From contig JANXSC010000469.1 of assembly GCA_025352845.1 (NCBI GenBank), positions 1 through 14,940 of the forward strand: DNA of 14,940 bases. The letters run 5' to 3'. The position numbers and the translations under genes were made by a program. Below the pieces are notes generated by a model that made no database searches, was not told where the DNA came from, and saw only the letters and a program-made list of their open reading frames with translations. Position 1 is the stretch's first letter. The number at the start of each line of letters is the position of its first letter. The stretch is from Opitutaceae bacterium. Its GTDB lineage: Bacteria > Verrucomicrobiota > Verrucomicrobiia > Opitutales > Opitutaceae. Shown one piece after another: positions 1-6,970 of this stretch.

Positions 1-1
1 C

Positions 2-1420
2 ATCGAGACGCCCAACCTCGACCGGCTCGCCAGACAGGGAATGCGTTTCGACCGCTGCCTCGTCACCAATTCAATCTGTGGCCCGGCGCGCGCGACGATT
101 CTCACGGGAAAATACAGCCACCTGAACGGCTTTCCCAACAACACGAACTCCACGTTCGACGGTGCGCAAGTCACGTTTCCGAAGCTGCTCCAAAAAGCCG
201 GCTACCAAACCGCGATCATCGGCAAGTGGCATCTCGGCTCCGATCCGACGGGCTTCGATTTCTGGCAGATTCTCCCCGGCCAGGGCGTTTACTATAATCC
301 GCCCATGATCAAGATGGGCGAGCGCATGCAGCAAACGGGCTATGTGACCGACATCATTACGGACGCGTCGCTCGACTGGCTCAAGCACCGCGACAAAACA
401 AAACCCTTTCTGATGATGATGCAGCACAAGGCCCCGCATCGCGAGTGGGCGCCCGCGCTCCGCCACCTCAACGCCGACAAGGATCGCGTTTACGCCGAGC
501 CGCCCACGCTCTTCGACGACTACGCCAACCGCGGCATCGCCGTCCGCGATCAGGACATGACGATCGAAAAAACCTTCACCGATCGCGACGCCAAGCTCGC
601 GCTGCCCGCCGGCATCAACGAGGAGCAGACGAAGGAATGGAATGCCTACTACGAACCGCGCAACGCGAAGTTCCGCGCCGCGAATCTCTCGGGCCGCGAT
701 CTCACGCGCTGGCGTTATCAGCGCTACATGCACGACTACCTCGCCACGGTGCGCGCCGTCGATGAGAGCGTGGGCCGTATGCTCGACTACCTCCAGCAGG
801 AGGGCCTCACGGAAAATACCATCGTCGTCTATGCGAGCGATCAGGGTTTCTACCTCGGCGAGCACGGCTGGTTCGACAAGCGCTGGATCTTCGAGGAGTC
901 GGTGCGCACGCCATTCCTAGTGCGCTGGCCCGGCGTGACGAAAGCCGGCACGGTGAATCGTGATCTCGTTTCCAATCTCGATTTCGGCGAGACCTTCCTC
1001 GACGCCGCGGGTGTGGCCGTTCCCGCCGAGATGCAGGGCCGCAGCCTCGTGCCGATCCTGCGCGGCCAGAAACCGGCCGACTGGCGCACCGGATTCTACT
1101 ACCAGTATTACGAGTGGCCGACGCCGCACCGCGTGCGCCCGCACTACGGCGTCGTGACCGACCGCTACAAACTCGTCCGCTTCGAGGGCGCCGGCGACGC
1201 TTACTGGGAACTCTACGACCGCGAGAAAGACCCGCTCGAACTCAAAAGCGTGATCGCCGATCCCGCCTACGCCGCGACCAAGGCGCAGCTGGAAAAACAA
1301 CTCGCCCAGCTCCGCACCGAATTGAAAGTGCCCGACGAAACGCCCGCGCGTTTTTATGGCAACCAAGGCCTCAACGACGGCACGCCGAAAAAGGCGAAGC
1401 AGGGGAAGAAGCAGGAGTGA
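2..1420 (+). CDS. Sulfatase, GlcNAc-6-sulfatase/mucin-desulfating type (5' partial)
   Basis: This is a sulfate ester hydrolase of the alkaline-phosphatase-like sulfatase fold. The frame is open to the left edge, so the start, the signal peptide and the N-terminal Asp-Asp metal ligands lie outside the window. The first visible residues are the usual TPNLDRLA block. The formylglycine motif CGPAR follows, with its Cys codon at 77-79, then TGKYSH. A second metal/active-site segment reads ASDQGFYLGEHGW, and FLMMMQHKAPHREW and HRVRPHYGV resemble GlcNAc-6-O-sulfatases (SulfAtlas S1_11 style, from memory). The substrate is inferred as a 6-sulfated hexosamine glycan. The C terminus ends in a short Lys-rich tail (PKKAKQGKKQE). 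It lies upstream of another sulfatase, from which a small ORF and two REP-type repeats separate it. The family call is firm and the substrate is not. Confidence 0.93.
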   Translation: METPNLDRLARQGMRFDRCLVTNSICGPARATILTGKYSHLNGFPNNTNSTFDGAQVTFPKLLQKAGYQTAIIGKWHLGSDPTGFDFWQILPGQGVYYNPPMIKMGERMQQTGYVTDIITDASLDWLKHRDKTKPFLMMMQHKAPHREWAPALRHLNADKDRVYAEPPTLFDDYANRGIAVRDQDMTIEKTFTDRDAKLALPAGINEEQTKEWNAYYEPRNAKFRAANLSGRDLTRWRYQRYMHDYLATVRAVDESVGRMLDYLQQEGLTENTIVVYASDQGFYLGEHGWFDKRWIFEESVRTPFLVRWPGVTKAGTVNRDLVSNLDFGETFLDAAGVAVPAEMQGRSLVPILRGQKPADWRTGFYYQYYEWPTPHRVRPHYGVVTDRYKLVRFEGAGDAYWELYDREKDPLELKSVIADPAYAATKAQLEKQLAQLRTELKVPDETPARFYGNQGLNDGTPKKAKQGKKQE

Positions 1421-1449
1421 ACGCATGCGAATCTCAATTTTTGTAATTC

Positions 1450-1519
1450 GTAGGGCCGCCGCTTGTCGGCGTGCCGTTTCGCGAGCGCACTGCGGCACGG
1501 CGACGAGCGCCGGCCCTAC
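1450..1519. repeat. REPIN-like inverted pair with GTAG feet
   Basis: Two 27-base arms, at 1450-1476 and 1493-1519, are reverse complements at 24 of 27 positions around a 16-base spacer. Each arm read inward starts with GTAG and contains its own small hairpin: CGCCG-cttgt-CGGCG in the left arm and CGGCG-ctcgt-CGCCG in the complement of the right arm. Two of the three mismatches between the arms fall on a paired position and keep the pairing. A GTAG foot followed by an imperfect hairpin, in inverted pairs, is the established form of REP/REPIN elements moved by RAYT (Y1 tyrosine) transposases. No RAYT gene is in the window. Confidence 0.75.
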
Positions 1520-1614
1520 AAAAACCAACCGGCAGGAAACGGAGATGCGCCCGGTGAACGCCCCGCGCTGGCTGCGCCGTTGACACGGCGCGGCCCCGGC
1601 CGATCTTTTCCCGC

Positions 1615-1806
1615 ATGACCGCAACGAGTGTCATCCGCCAACTGGAAAAACTCCCGGCCCGCGAGCGGCGGAAGGTCTTCGCATATGTGGACAGCGTGAT
1701 CTCGCCGCGAGAAGACGCCGAGGATCGCAAAGCGTGCGCGGCGGTGCGGAGCGATCGTCGGCCACCCGTGCCGTGGAAGAATATCAAAGCTCGGCTCGGG
1801 CTGTAG
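1615..1806 (+). CDS. Small antitoxin-like hypothetical protein
   Basis: This 63-residue ORF begins at ATG 1615 without an obvious Shine-Dalgarno. The N-terminal half (VIRQLEKLPARERRKVFAYV) reads as an amphipathic helix pair with an 'LP..ER..V' pattern seen in small antitoxins and DUF2281-type proteins. The C terminus (PWKNIKARLGL) also resembles small antitoxin tails ending in a tryptophan-anchored helix. No toxin partner follows; the next gene is a sulfatase, so any role would be that of a solitary antitoxin or regulator. Its stop codon TAG is the last three bases of the GTAG foot of the REP-type element at 1803, so the repeat may have set the present C terminus. The ORF is real-looking by composition, but the function is a guess. 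Confidence 0.5.
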   Translation: MTATSVIRQLEKLPARERRKVFAYVDSVISPREDAEDRKACAAVRSDRRPPVPWKNIKARLGL

Positions 1807-1848
1807 CCGGCCTCGCTGAGGCCGGGCCGGGCCGGCGACCCCGGCTAC
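1803..1848. repeat. REPIN-like inverted pair with GTAG feet
   Basis: The sequence starts GTAGCCGG and ends CCGGCTAC. Behind the left GTAG sits a perfect 8-bp hairpin, CCGGCCTC-gct-GAGGCCGG (1807-1825). Behind the right foot, read on the other strand, sits a weaker 5-bp CCGGG/CCCGG stem. The layout matches the element at 1450-1519, although the hairpin sequences differ. It starts inside the stop codon of the small ORF and ends 13 bases before the ATG of the next sulfatase, so it could affect mRNA stability or attenuation between them. That effect is inferred. Confidence 0.7.
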
Positions 1849-1861
1849 AATTTCCCTCCCC

Positions 1862-3325
1862 ATGAAAAATACCCTGCGACTCGCGTTTGCCCTGCTCGGC
1901 TGGATGGCGGCCTCGGCCTTCGCCGCCACACCCTCGAAACCCAACGTCCTCTTCATCGCCGTCGATGACATGAACAACGACCTCGGCTGCTACGGCAGCC
2001 CGATCGTGAAGTCGCCGAACATCGACCGGCTCGCGGCGCGCGGAGTGAAGTTCGAGCGCGCCTACTGCCAGTTTCCGCTCTGCAGCCCGAGTCGCTCGTC
2101 GATCATGACGGGACTGCGGCCGGACACGACGCGCGTCTTCAACCTCCAGTATCATTTTCGCACGGGCCTGCCGGATGTCGTCACGCTGCCGCAGATGTTC
2201 ACGCGGAATGGCTACTACGCCGCGCGCGTCGGAAAAATCTACCACTACGGCAACCCCGGCGACATCGGCACGAGCGGCCTCGACGACCCGGCATCGTGGA
2301 AAGAATTTTTCAATCCCGCGGGCCGCGACAAGACGACGCTCGAATCGGACGTGATCAACTACACGCCGCAGCGCGGGCTCGGATCGGCGATGGTGTATCT
2401 CAGCGATCAGGCCGGCCGCGACGAGGAGCACACCGATGGCAAGGTCGCCACGCAGGCCATCGAGCTGTTGGAGAAGCACCGCAACGAGCCGTTCTTCCTC
2501 GCCGTCGGTTTCTACAAGCCGCACACGCCCTACATCGCGCCGAAAAAATATTTCGATCTCTATCCGATCGAAAAGATCGAGGTGCCGCAGATCCCCGCCG
2601 ACTACACGAAAACCGTGCCGGCCCTTGCGCTCGCCTCGACGAAGCCGTGGCCGAATTTTGGCGTCACGCACCAGCAGGCGCGCGAGTGCAAGCAGGCGTA
2701 TTATGCCGCGATTTCGTTTGTCGACGCGCAGATTGGCCGCGTGGTGGATGCACTCGACCGGCTCGGCCTGCGCGAGAACACCGTGATCGTTTTTTGGAGC
2801 GACCACGGTTACTCGCTCGGCACACACGGGCTGTGGATGAAACAGAGCTGCTTCGAGGACTCCGCGCGTGTGCCGATGATCTTCGCGGGCCCGGGCATCA
2901 AGGCCGGCATGGCGTCACCGCGGCTCGTGGAATTTGTCGATGTTTACCCGACACTCGCCGACCTCGCAGGGCTCACGCCGCCGTCGAATCTCGCGGGCGT
3001 TTCGCTGCGCCCGCTGCTCACGAAGCCCGACGAGCCTTGGGATCGCCCGGCCTTCACGCAGGTGCAACGCGGGGATTTCCCCGGCCACAGCGTGCGCACG
3101 CCGCGCTGGCGCTACACCGAGTGGGACGGCGGCCAGCAGGGCGTCGAGCTCTACGACGAGCAAAACGATCCCGGTGAAATGAAAAACCTCGCCGCCGATC
3201 CGAAGCTCGCCGCCACGATCGCGGAGCTGAAGTCGCTGGTGAAAAAGAACTGGCCCGAGCGCGTGACCGGCGGCACCGTCGATGTCGCGACGAAAAAAGC
3301 GAAAAAGGCCAAAGCGAAGGAGTGA
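1862..3325 (+). CDS. Sulfatase, iduronate-2-sulfatase-like
   Basis: This is an exported sulfatase of 487 residues. A signal peptide covers about residues 1-21 (ASAFA before the cleavage site). The first metal ligands are Asp35-Asp36 in AVDDMNNDLGC. The formylglycine motif is CSPSR at 74-78, followed by SSIMTGLRPDT. The second metal site is WSDHGYSLGTHG. VGKIYHYG and GFYKPHTPYIAPKKYF are typical of iduronate-2-sulfatase-like enzymes (SulfAtlas S1_7 style, from memory). The expected reaction is removal of a 2-O-sulfate from a uronic acid or related sugar, outside the cytoplasm after Cys-to-formylglycine conversion. The last 11 residues are a Lys/Ala-rich tail much like that of the first sulfatase. 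The ATG at 1862 is chosen because the signal peptide begins there; no Shine-Dalgarno is visible. Confidence 0.94.
   Translation: MKNTLRLAFALLGWMAASAFAATPSKPNVLFIAVDDMNNDLGCYGSPIVKSPNIDRLAARGVKFERAYCQFPLCSPSRSSIMTGLRPDTTRVFNLQYHFRTGLPDVVTLPQMFTRNGYYAARVGKIYHYGNPGDIGTSGLDDPASWKEFFNPAGRDKTTLESDVINYTPQRGLGSAMVYLSDQAGRDEEHTDGKVATQAIELLEKHRNEPFFLAVGFYKPHTPYIAPKKYFDLYPIEKIEVPQIPADYTKTVPALALASTKPWPNFGVTHQQARECKQAYYAAISFVDAQIGRVVDALDRLGLRENTVIVFWSDHGYSLGTHGLWMKQSCFEDSARVPMIFAGPGIKAGMASPRLVEFVDVYPTLADLAGLTPPSNLAGVSLRPLLTKPDEPWDRPAFTQVQRGDFPGHSVRTPRWRYTEWDGGQQGVELYDEQNDPGEMKNLAADPKLAATIAELKSLVKKNWPERVTGGTVDVATKKAKKAKAKE
3317..3322 (+). promoter_or_regulatory. Ribosome binding site inside the end of the sulfatase gene
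   Basis: AAGGAG lies six bases upstream of the ATG at 3329 and inside the last codons of the upstream sulfatase, whose TGA is at 3323-3325. It fixes the start of the lipoprotein gene and suggests translational coupling. It stands out because most genes in this window lack a clear Shine-Dalgarno. Confidence 0.7.
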
Positions 3326-3328
3326 GCG

Positions 3329-3925
3329 ATGCGCTTCTTTGCTTCAGCGTTCGTGCTGCTGCTCACGGTGGGTGGGTTTCTCACGGGCTGCTCGGATCGG
3401 TTGGAGCAAAAGGTGTCCGCGACAACCGCGGGCCGGCTCGCGGCATGGCGCGCCTCCTTCGCCAGCGATTCCAATGCGGCGATGCGCAGCCAGGCGGACG
3501 CTGCGTTTCAGGAAATCCGCCAGTTCGTCGCGGGAGAGCGCGAGCTCAAGCGTCGGCGGGGCGAACCCGTGGAGGTCGGGACCACTGTGATCGACGAAGG
3601 GGTGCGCGAGCGCGTTAACGGTCTGCCCTTGCGCGAAGTCATGCAGTTGGGATTGGGACTGAAGATTCGGCGACTGAAGGAGGAACTCGCCGGACTCGAA
3701 GACGTCGTCGGAAAAAACGATCAGCTGGTCACTCGGCCCGGCGACACCGAAGCCCGCCGCATCCTCGACGAATTGCGCGCACGGCAAACGGGCCGCATCG
3801 AGAAGTATCGCGAAGACTTGGCGCAGGCCGAACGCGAACTCGAACCGCTTTTCGCCCGCTCACGCCGGTCGTTGCTGCCGCCCAAATCGGTTGAGCCGGA
3901 TCAATCGCCGCAGTTGATTCGGTGA
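3329..3925 (+). CDS. Predicted lipoprotein with coiled-coil region
   Basis: The 198-residue product starts with a lipoprotein signal peptide and a clear lipobox, LTGC, with the lipidated Cys at residue 21. It is therefore predicted to be membrane-anchored on the periplasmic side. The rest is rich in Glu, Arg and Leu with long charged helices (about residues 60-180), consistent with coiled coil, and has no catalytic motif I recognise. The start is set by a good ribosome binding site and lies three bases after the sulfatase stop, so the two genes are cotranscribed and probably coupled. It converges on the third sulfatase gene with only seven bases between the two stop codons. Function is unknown; an accessory role in sulfated-glycan use is inferred only from position. 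Confidence 0.85.
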   Translation: MRFFASAFVLLLTVGGFLTGCSDRLEQKVSATTAGRLAAWRASFASDSNAAMRSQADAAFQEIRQFVAGERELKRRRGEPVEVGTTVIDEGVRERVNGLPLREVMQLGLGLKIRRLKEELAGLEDVVGKNDQLVTRPGDTEARRILDELRARQTGRIEKYREDLAQAERELEPLFARSRRSLLPPKSVEPDQSPQLIR

Positions 3926-3932
3926 CGCCGCG

Positions 3933-5753
3933 CTACTTTGCCAGCAGGTGCTCCGAGGCGCGGGCGCCGTAGTTCTCTGCCTGCGATTCGAATTTCAAGA
4001 CGGCCTCGTAGAGTGGACGGAAAGACGCGGGACGATCCGGGAGGAGCGTGAGATAGTTCAGCGTTTCGAGCCGGAGTTCGGCGCGCGCGTCTTTGCTGAG
4101 CGTGGCGGCGAGCACGGGCCACGCAGCAACTCCACCGCCGTGGCGCGCCGTCACGTAGGCAGCAGCGGCACGCACGGAGCCTACGGAATCGTTGAGCAGC
4201 GGCGCGAGTTCGGCCGTCACAGATTTGCGCGCACGCAGCGCGGCATGCGCGGCCCAGTAGCGAAGCGCCGCCACCGGATCGGCGAGGGCGGATTTCAATT
4301 CGGCGGCGGTCGGGGCGGCACCGAGTTGCAGGCGGTCGACGGTGTCGAGGATGCGCGCGAGCGGATAGATTTTGTCGTCGCGGGCGATTACCGCCGCGGG
4401 AGAGCCCGCGGCGAGCTCGCGGAGCAGCGCCTCGGGCATGAAACCAGTGTCGCGGATGCGGAGGAGGTGCGCACGGTTCGCGGCGCGGAAGCGCTCGAGC
4501 GTGGCGCGGTGAGCGGGATCGCCGGCGAGGTTGAGCACGTTGTCGTAGTCGTTGGTGAGATCGAAGAGCTGCTCGGCGGGGTGCGGTTGAAAAAAAGATT
4601 CCTGCGTGGTGTTGAGTTTGCCCGCGAGGTGCAGGCGGTCCCACTCTTTCATGGCCGACTGCTGCCAGAGGTAGGTGACGAATTGCATCGTCGGCAGGTC
4701 GGGCCGGTAGTTGCGGATGTAGCGGTAGCGGCCGTCGGTGACGGCGCGGCAGAGGTCGATGCGCTCGTCCATCCGGTCGCGGAAGTTGTAGGTGAACTCC
4801 GGCGCGGGCGCGCGCGCGGCACCGGCGAAGGCGCGGCCCTGAAAATAATCCGGGGCCTTCACGCCCGCGAGGCTCAGCACGGTGGGCGCGAGGTCGACGA
4901 AGTTGACGAGTTCCTTCGAGCGCGAGCCGGGTGCGGTGGGCGCGAGGTGTTGGAAATTTTTCCCGAAGCGCACGGCGAGGGCGGGGTGCGTGCCGTTTTC
5001 GTAGAGGAAACGTTTGCTGCGCGGCAGCACGCCACCGTGGTCGGAATAATAGAAAATAATCGTATCGTCGCCGAGACCGTCGGCCTCGAGTTCCGCGATG
5101 GCCTCGCCGATCTTCGTGTCGGCGGCACTCACACGGTCGTAGTATTGCGCGATGTCGGTGCGCACTTCGGGAGTGTCGGGCAGATAGGCGGGGATGCGGA
5201 CCTTCGCGGGATCGGTCGTGAGCGGGAAACGCTTGTGAAGCGAGCTCTCGTGGCTCTCGTTGAAATTGAAGACGGCGAAGAACGGCTGGCCGGGCTTCCG
5301 GTTTTTGTAGTGCGCCTGCGCGCCGTTTCTGTCCCACGTGCCGTCGAGCACGGCGGCGTTGTAGTCGGTCTTGGCGTTGTTGGTCGTGTAGTAGCCGGCG
5401 TCGCGCAGGTAGGCGGGGAAATAGCGGAGCCACGACGGCAGCGGGACGTTGCTGCGCATGTGCTGCGTGCCGAGCGAGGGCGCATACATGCCGGTGATGA
5501 TGCTCGCGCGCGTGGGCGCGCAGACGGCGGAGGTGGAGTAGGCGCGCTCGAAGAGAATGCCCTCACGCGCGAGGCGGTCGAAGGTCGGCGTGCGCGCGAG
5601 CGGATCGCCGTAGGCGCTGGCAAACGTGTAGGTGAAATCCTCGGCGACGAGCCAGAGAATGTTGGGCCGCGCGGCGGGCCCGGTGTCGGCCGCACGAACG
5701 ATGAAGGCCAGCGCGAGGAAAACGATGTGGAACCAGGCGAGGCGGGTTTTCAT
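3933..5753 (-). CDS. Sulfatase with C-terminal HEAT-like repeats
   Basis: This is an exported sulfatase of 606 residues. The start is placed at ATG 5753 because a signal peptide begins there (MKTRLAWFHIVFLALAFIVRA); the open frame runs upstream to 6074 but that part has no protein-like features. The first metal pair is Glu38-Asp39 (LVAEDF) instead of Asp-Asp. The formylglycine motif is CAPTR at 78-82, followed by ASIITGMY and GTQHMRSN. The second metal site is YYSDHGGVLPRSKRF. The style is that of N-sulfoglucosamine sulfohydrolase or arylsulfatase-A-like bacterial enzymes; the subfamily is uncertain. From about residue 490 there are Ala/Leu-rich helical repeats (ALADPVAALRYWAAHAAL and following), as in HEAT-like repeats, which may mediate binding to partners or substrate. 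It lacks the Lys-rich tail of the other two sulfatases. Confidence 0.93.
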   Translation of the reverse strand: MKTRLAWFHIVFLALAFIVRAADTGPAARPNILWLVAEDFTYTFASAYGDPLARTPTFDRLAREGILFERAYSTSAVCAPTRASIITGMYAPSLGTQHMRSNVPLPSWLRYFPAYLRDAGYYTTNNAKTDYNAAVLDGTWDRNGAQAHYKNRKPGQPFFAVFNFNESHESSLHKRFPLTTDPAKVRIPAYLPDTPEVRTDIAQYYDRVSAADTKIGEAIAELEADGLGDDTIIFYYSDHGGVLPRSKRFLYENGTHPALAVRFGKNFQHLAPTAPGSRSKELVNFVDLAPTVLSLAGVKAPDYFQGRAFAGAARAPAPEFTYNFRDRMDERIDLCRAVTDGRYRYIRNYRPDLPTMQFVTYLWQQSAMKEWDRLHLAGKLNTTQESFFQPHPAEQLFDLTNDYDNVLNLAGDPAHRATLERFRAANRAHLLRIRDTGFMPEALLRELAAGSPAAVIARDDKIYPLARILDTVDRLQLGAAPTAAELKSALADPVAALRYWAAHAALRARKSVTAELAPLLNDSVGSVRAAAAYVTARHGGGVAAWPVLAATLSKDARAELRLETLNYLTLLPDRPASFRPLYEAVLKFESQAENYGARASEHLLAK

Positions 5754-5952
5754 GAGGGGAGGGAGCAGTGTCGTGAATCTGGATTTTCTAACAAGCTGTT
5801 TGTCGAGGCGCGGAGCGGCGAGGGTGCAACCGGAAGTGAGGCCAGAGCTTTTCAGCCACCATTGAGGCACGGTGGCGCGTCCGCCCCTTTGCTCGAAAGA
5901 TTTTTCGGCAAATGGAGCGTCCTTTCGGAGATAAGGGGTAGCGTAACCCTCC
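5754..5952. promoter_or_regulatory. Divergent intergenic region between sulfatase and ECF sigma gene
   Basis: These 199 bases must carry promoters for the leftward sulfatase gene and the rightward sigma operon. I see a hairpin TTGC-t-CGAAA-gatt-TTTCG-GCAA at 5889-5911 (nine pairs with one bulged T), 41 bases before the sigma ATG, and a GCCACC/GGTGGC pair just upstream of it. Either could be an operator or a leader structure. No convincing -35/-10 pair was found by eye. Confidence 0.4.
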
Positions 5953-6486
5953 ATGTCCGCCCTGAGTGACCAACACCATGACCAGTTTCTCCGCCTCTTC
6001 GCGGAGCATGAGCCGGCGTTGCGCGTCGTGGTGCGGTCGCTCTTGCCAACCCGAACGGATGCCTCGGATGTCATGCAAAACGTGGCGGTGGTGCTGTGGC
6101 GGAAATTCGGCGAGTTCGACGCGACGCGGGATTTTCGGAAGTGGGCGTTCGGGGTCGCGCGCTTCTAGGTGCTGGCGTTTCTCCGGGACAAGGCGCGCGA
6201 CCGGCATGTGTTCGATGAGGAACTCGTCAACCTGATCGCCCTCGATGTCGCCTCCTCGGAGCGGCGACACGAGGCCCAGCGCGAGGCGTTGGAAAGCTGC
6301 CTGCAAAAACTGCCCGCGCCCCAGCGCGAACTCGTGCTCACCGCTTACACGAAAGGCACGCGGATGGATGAACTCGCCGCCCGGCGCGGACAAACCGCGA
6401 TGTCGCTCTGCAAATTGCTGCATCGCGTCCGGCAGGCGCTGCTGAAATGCGTGCGGCACACAATCTCACTGGAGGAACGCGCATGA
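5953..6486 (+). pseudogene. ECF RNA polymerase sigma factor, interrupted by in-frame TAG
   Basis: One reading frame of 178 codons encodes a complete ECF sigma factor except for a TAG at 6166-6168. The first 71 codons give sigma region 2 (HEPALRVVVRSLL, DASDVMQNVAVVLW, FRKWAFGVARF). After the stop the same frame continues with VLAFLRDKARDR and sigma region 4 (LQKLPAPQRELVLTAYTKG, MDELAARRGQTAMSLCKLLHRVRQALL). Related proteins from Planctomycetota and Verrucomicrobiota carry Glu or Gln at the stop position (from memory), so a single GAG or CAG to TAG change explains it. The break falls in regions 2.3-2.4, which recognise the -10 element. The codon just after the stop is GTG, so re-initiation of the second half is formally possible. 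The gene end overlaps the anti-sigma gene by ATGA. Confidence 0.85.
6471..6475 (+). promoter_or_regulatory. Ribosome binding site of the anti-sigma gene
   Basis: GGAGG lies seven bases before ATG 6483, inside the last codons of the sigma gene. It selects 6483 over the upstream in-frame ATG at 6447 as the start of the anti-sigma gene. Confidence 0.75.
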
Positions 6487-6929
6487 ACGCCCGTGAGCAT
6501 GAACTGATTCAGCGCCATGTGGACGGCCGCGCCATGGCGGACGAGGCCCCCGCCTTGCAGCAGGCGCTCAAGGACAACGCCGAGCTGCACGCCCTGTATC
6601 TCGACTACATGAATCTCGATGTCGCGCTGGAGGCGGTGGCGGATGCCGAGGCGGTCGAGGAAACAACGGGCAATGAAATGCCGGTCGCGCCGCCTTTCCG
6701 GTTTCGGTGGAGGTCGTGGGCCGCAGCGGCGGCAGCGTGCCTGACCTTGGCGCTCATCGTGAATCTGCCGACGGGCCGCAAGCCTTCGCCGGTGCGGCCG
6801 GACCCCGCCGTAGCTATTGAGTCCATCCAGAACGCAATCGCGCGGATGCCGGTGCCCACGGCGTCAGCGCTGCCCGCGTGGATGTCGCCCACGGCCTCCA
6901 TGCTCGATGAACCCCGAATTCCCCAATGA
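6483..6929 (+). CDS. Anti-sigma factor, single-pass membrane protein
   Basis: The 148-residue product has a cytoplasmic N-terminal half resembling sigma-binding domains (EHELIQRHVDGRAM, then ALQQALKDNAELHALYLDYM). One transmembrane helix follows at about residues 78-96 (WAAAAAACLTLALIVNL), and then a short periplasmic tail rich in Pro and Ala. In Verrucomicrobiota and Planctomycetota proteins of this shape sit directly behind ECF sigma genes and hold the sigma factor at the membrane. The start codon overlaps the sigma stop as ATGA and has a strong ribosome binding site, so translation is coupled. No CxxC/His zinc motif of the ZAS type is present. The gene looks intact although its partner sigma gene is broken. 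Confidence 0.82.
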   Translation: MNAREHELIQRHVDGRAMADEAPALQQALKDNAELHALYLDYMNLDVALEAVADAEAVEETTGNEMPVAPPFRFRWRSWAAAAAACLTLALIVNLPTGRKPSPVRPDPAVAIESIQNAIARMPVPTASALPAWMSPTASMLDEPRIPQ

Positions 6930-6970
6930 GTCCTTCGACTGCGAAATCCGAACCACCGTCAACCCGCGCC

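Noticed and set aside
1615..1806. Complete toxin-antitoxin module
   Set aside because: The antitoxin-like ORF has no toxin-like partner on either side; the neighbours are sulfatases and repeats.
1784..2827. 347-codon minus-strand frame opposite the iduronate-2-sulfatase-like gene
   Set aside because: It is a shadow frame: His/Arg/Val-rich, no domain, and the opposite strand holds an unmistakable enzyme.
3901..5433. 510-codon minus-strand frame overlapping the third sulfatase
   Set aside because: It is in another frame of the same strand, extremely Arg/Pro-rich, and covers the sulfatase coding region.
3948..5969. Long open frame on the + strand opposite the third sulfatase (673 codons)
   Set aside because: It is the antisense shadow of a clear sulfatase in GC-rich DNA. 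It has a Val/Arg/Glu-rich composition and no motifs.
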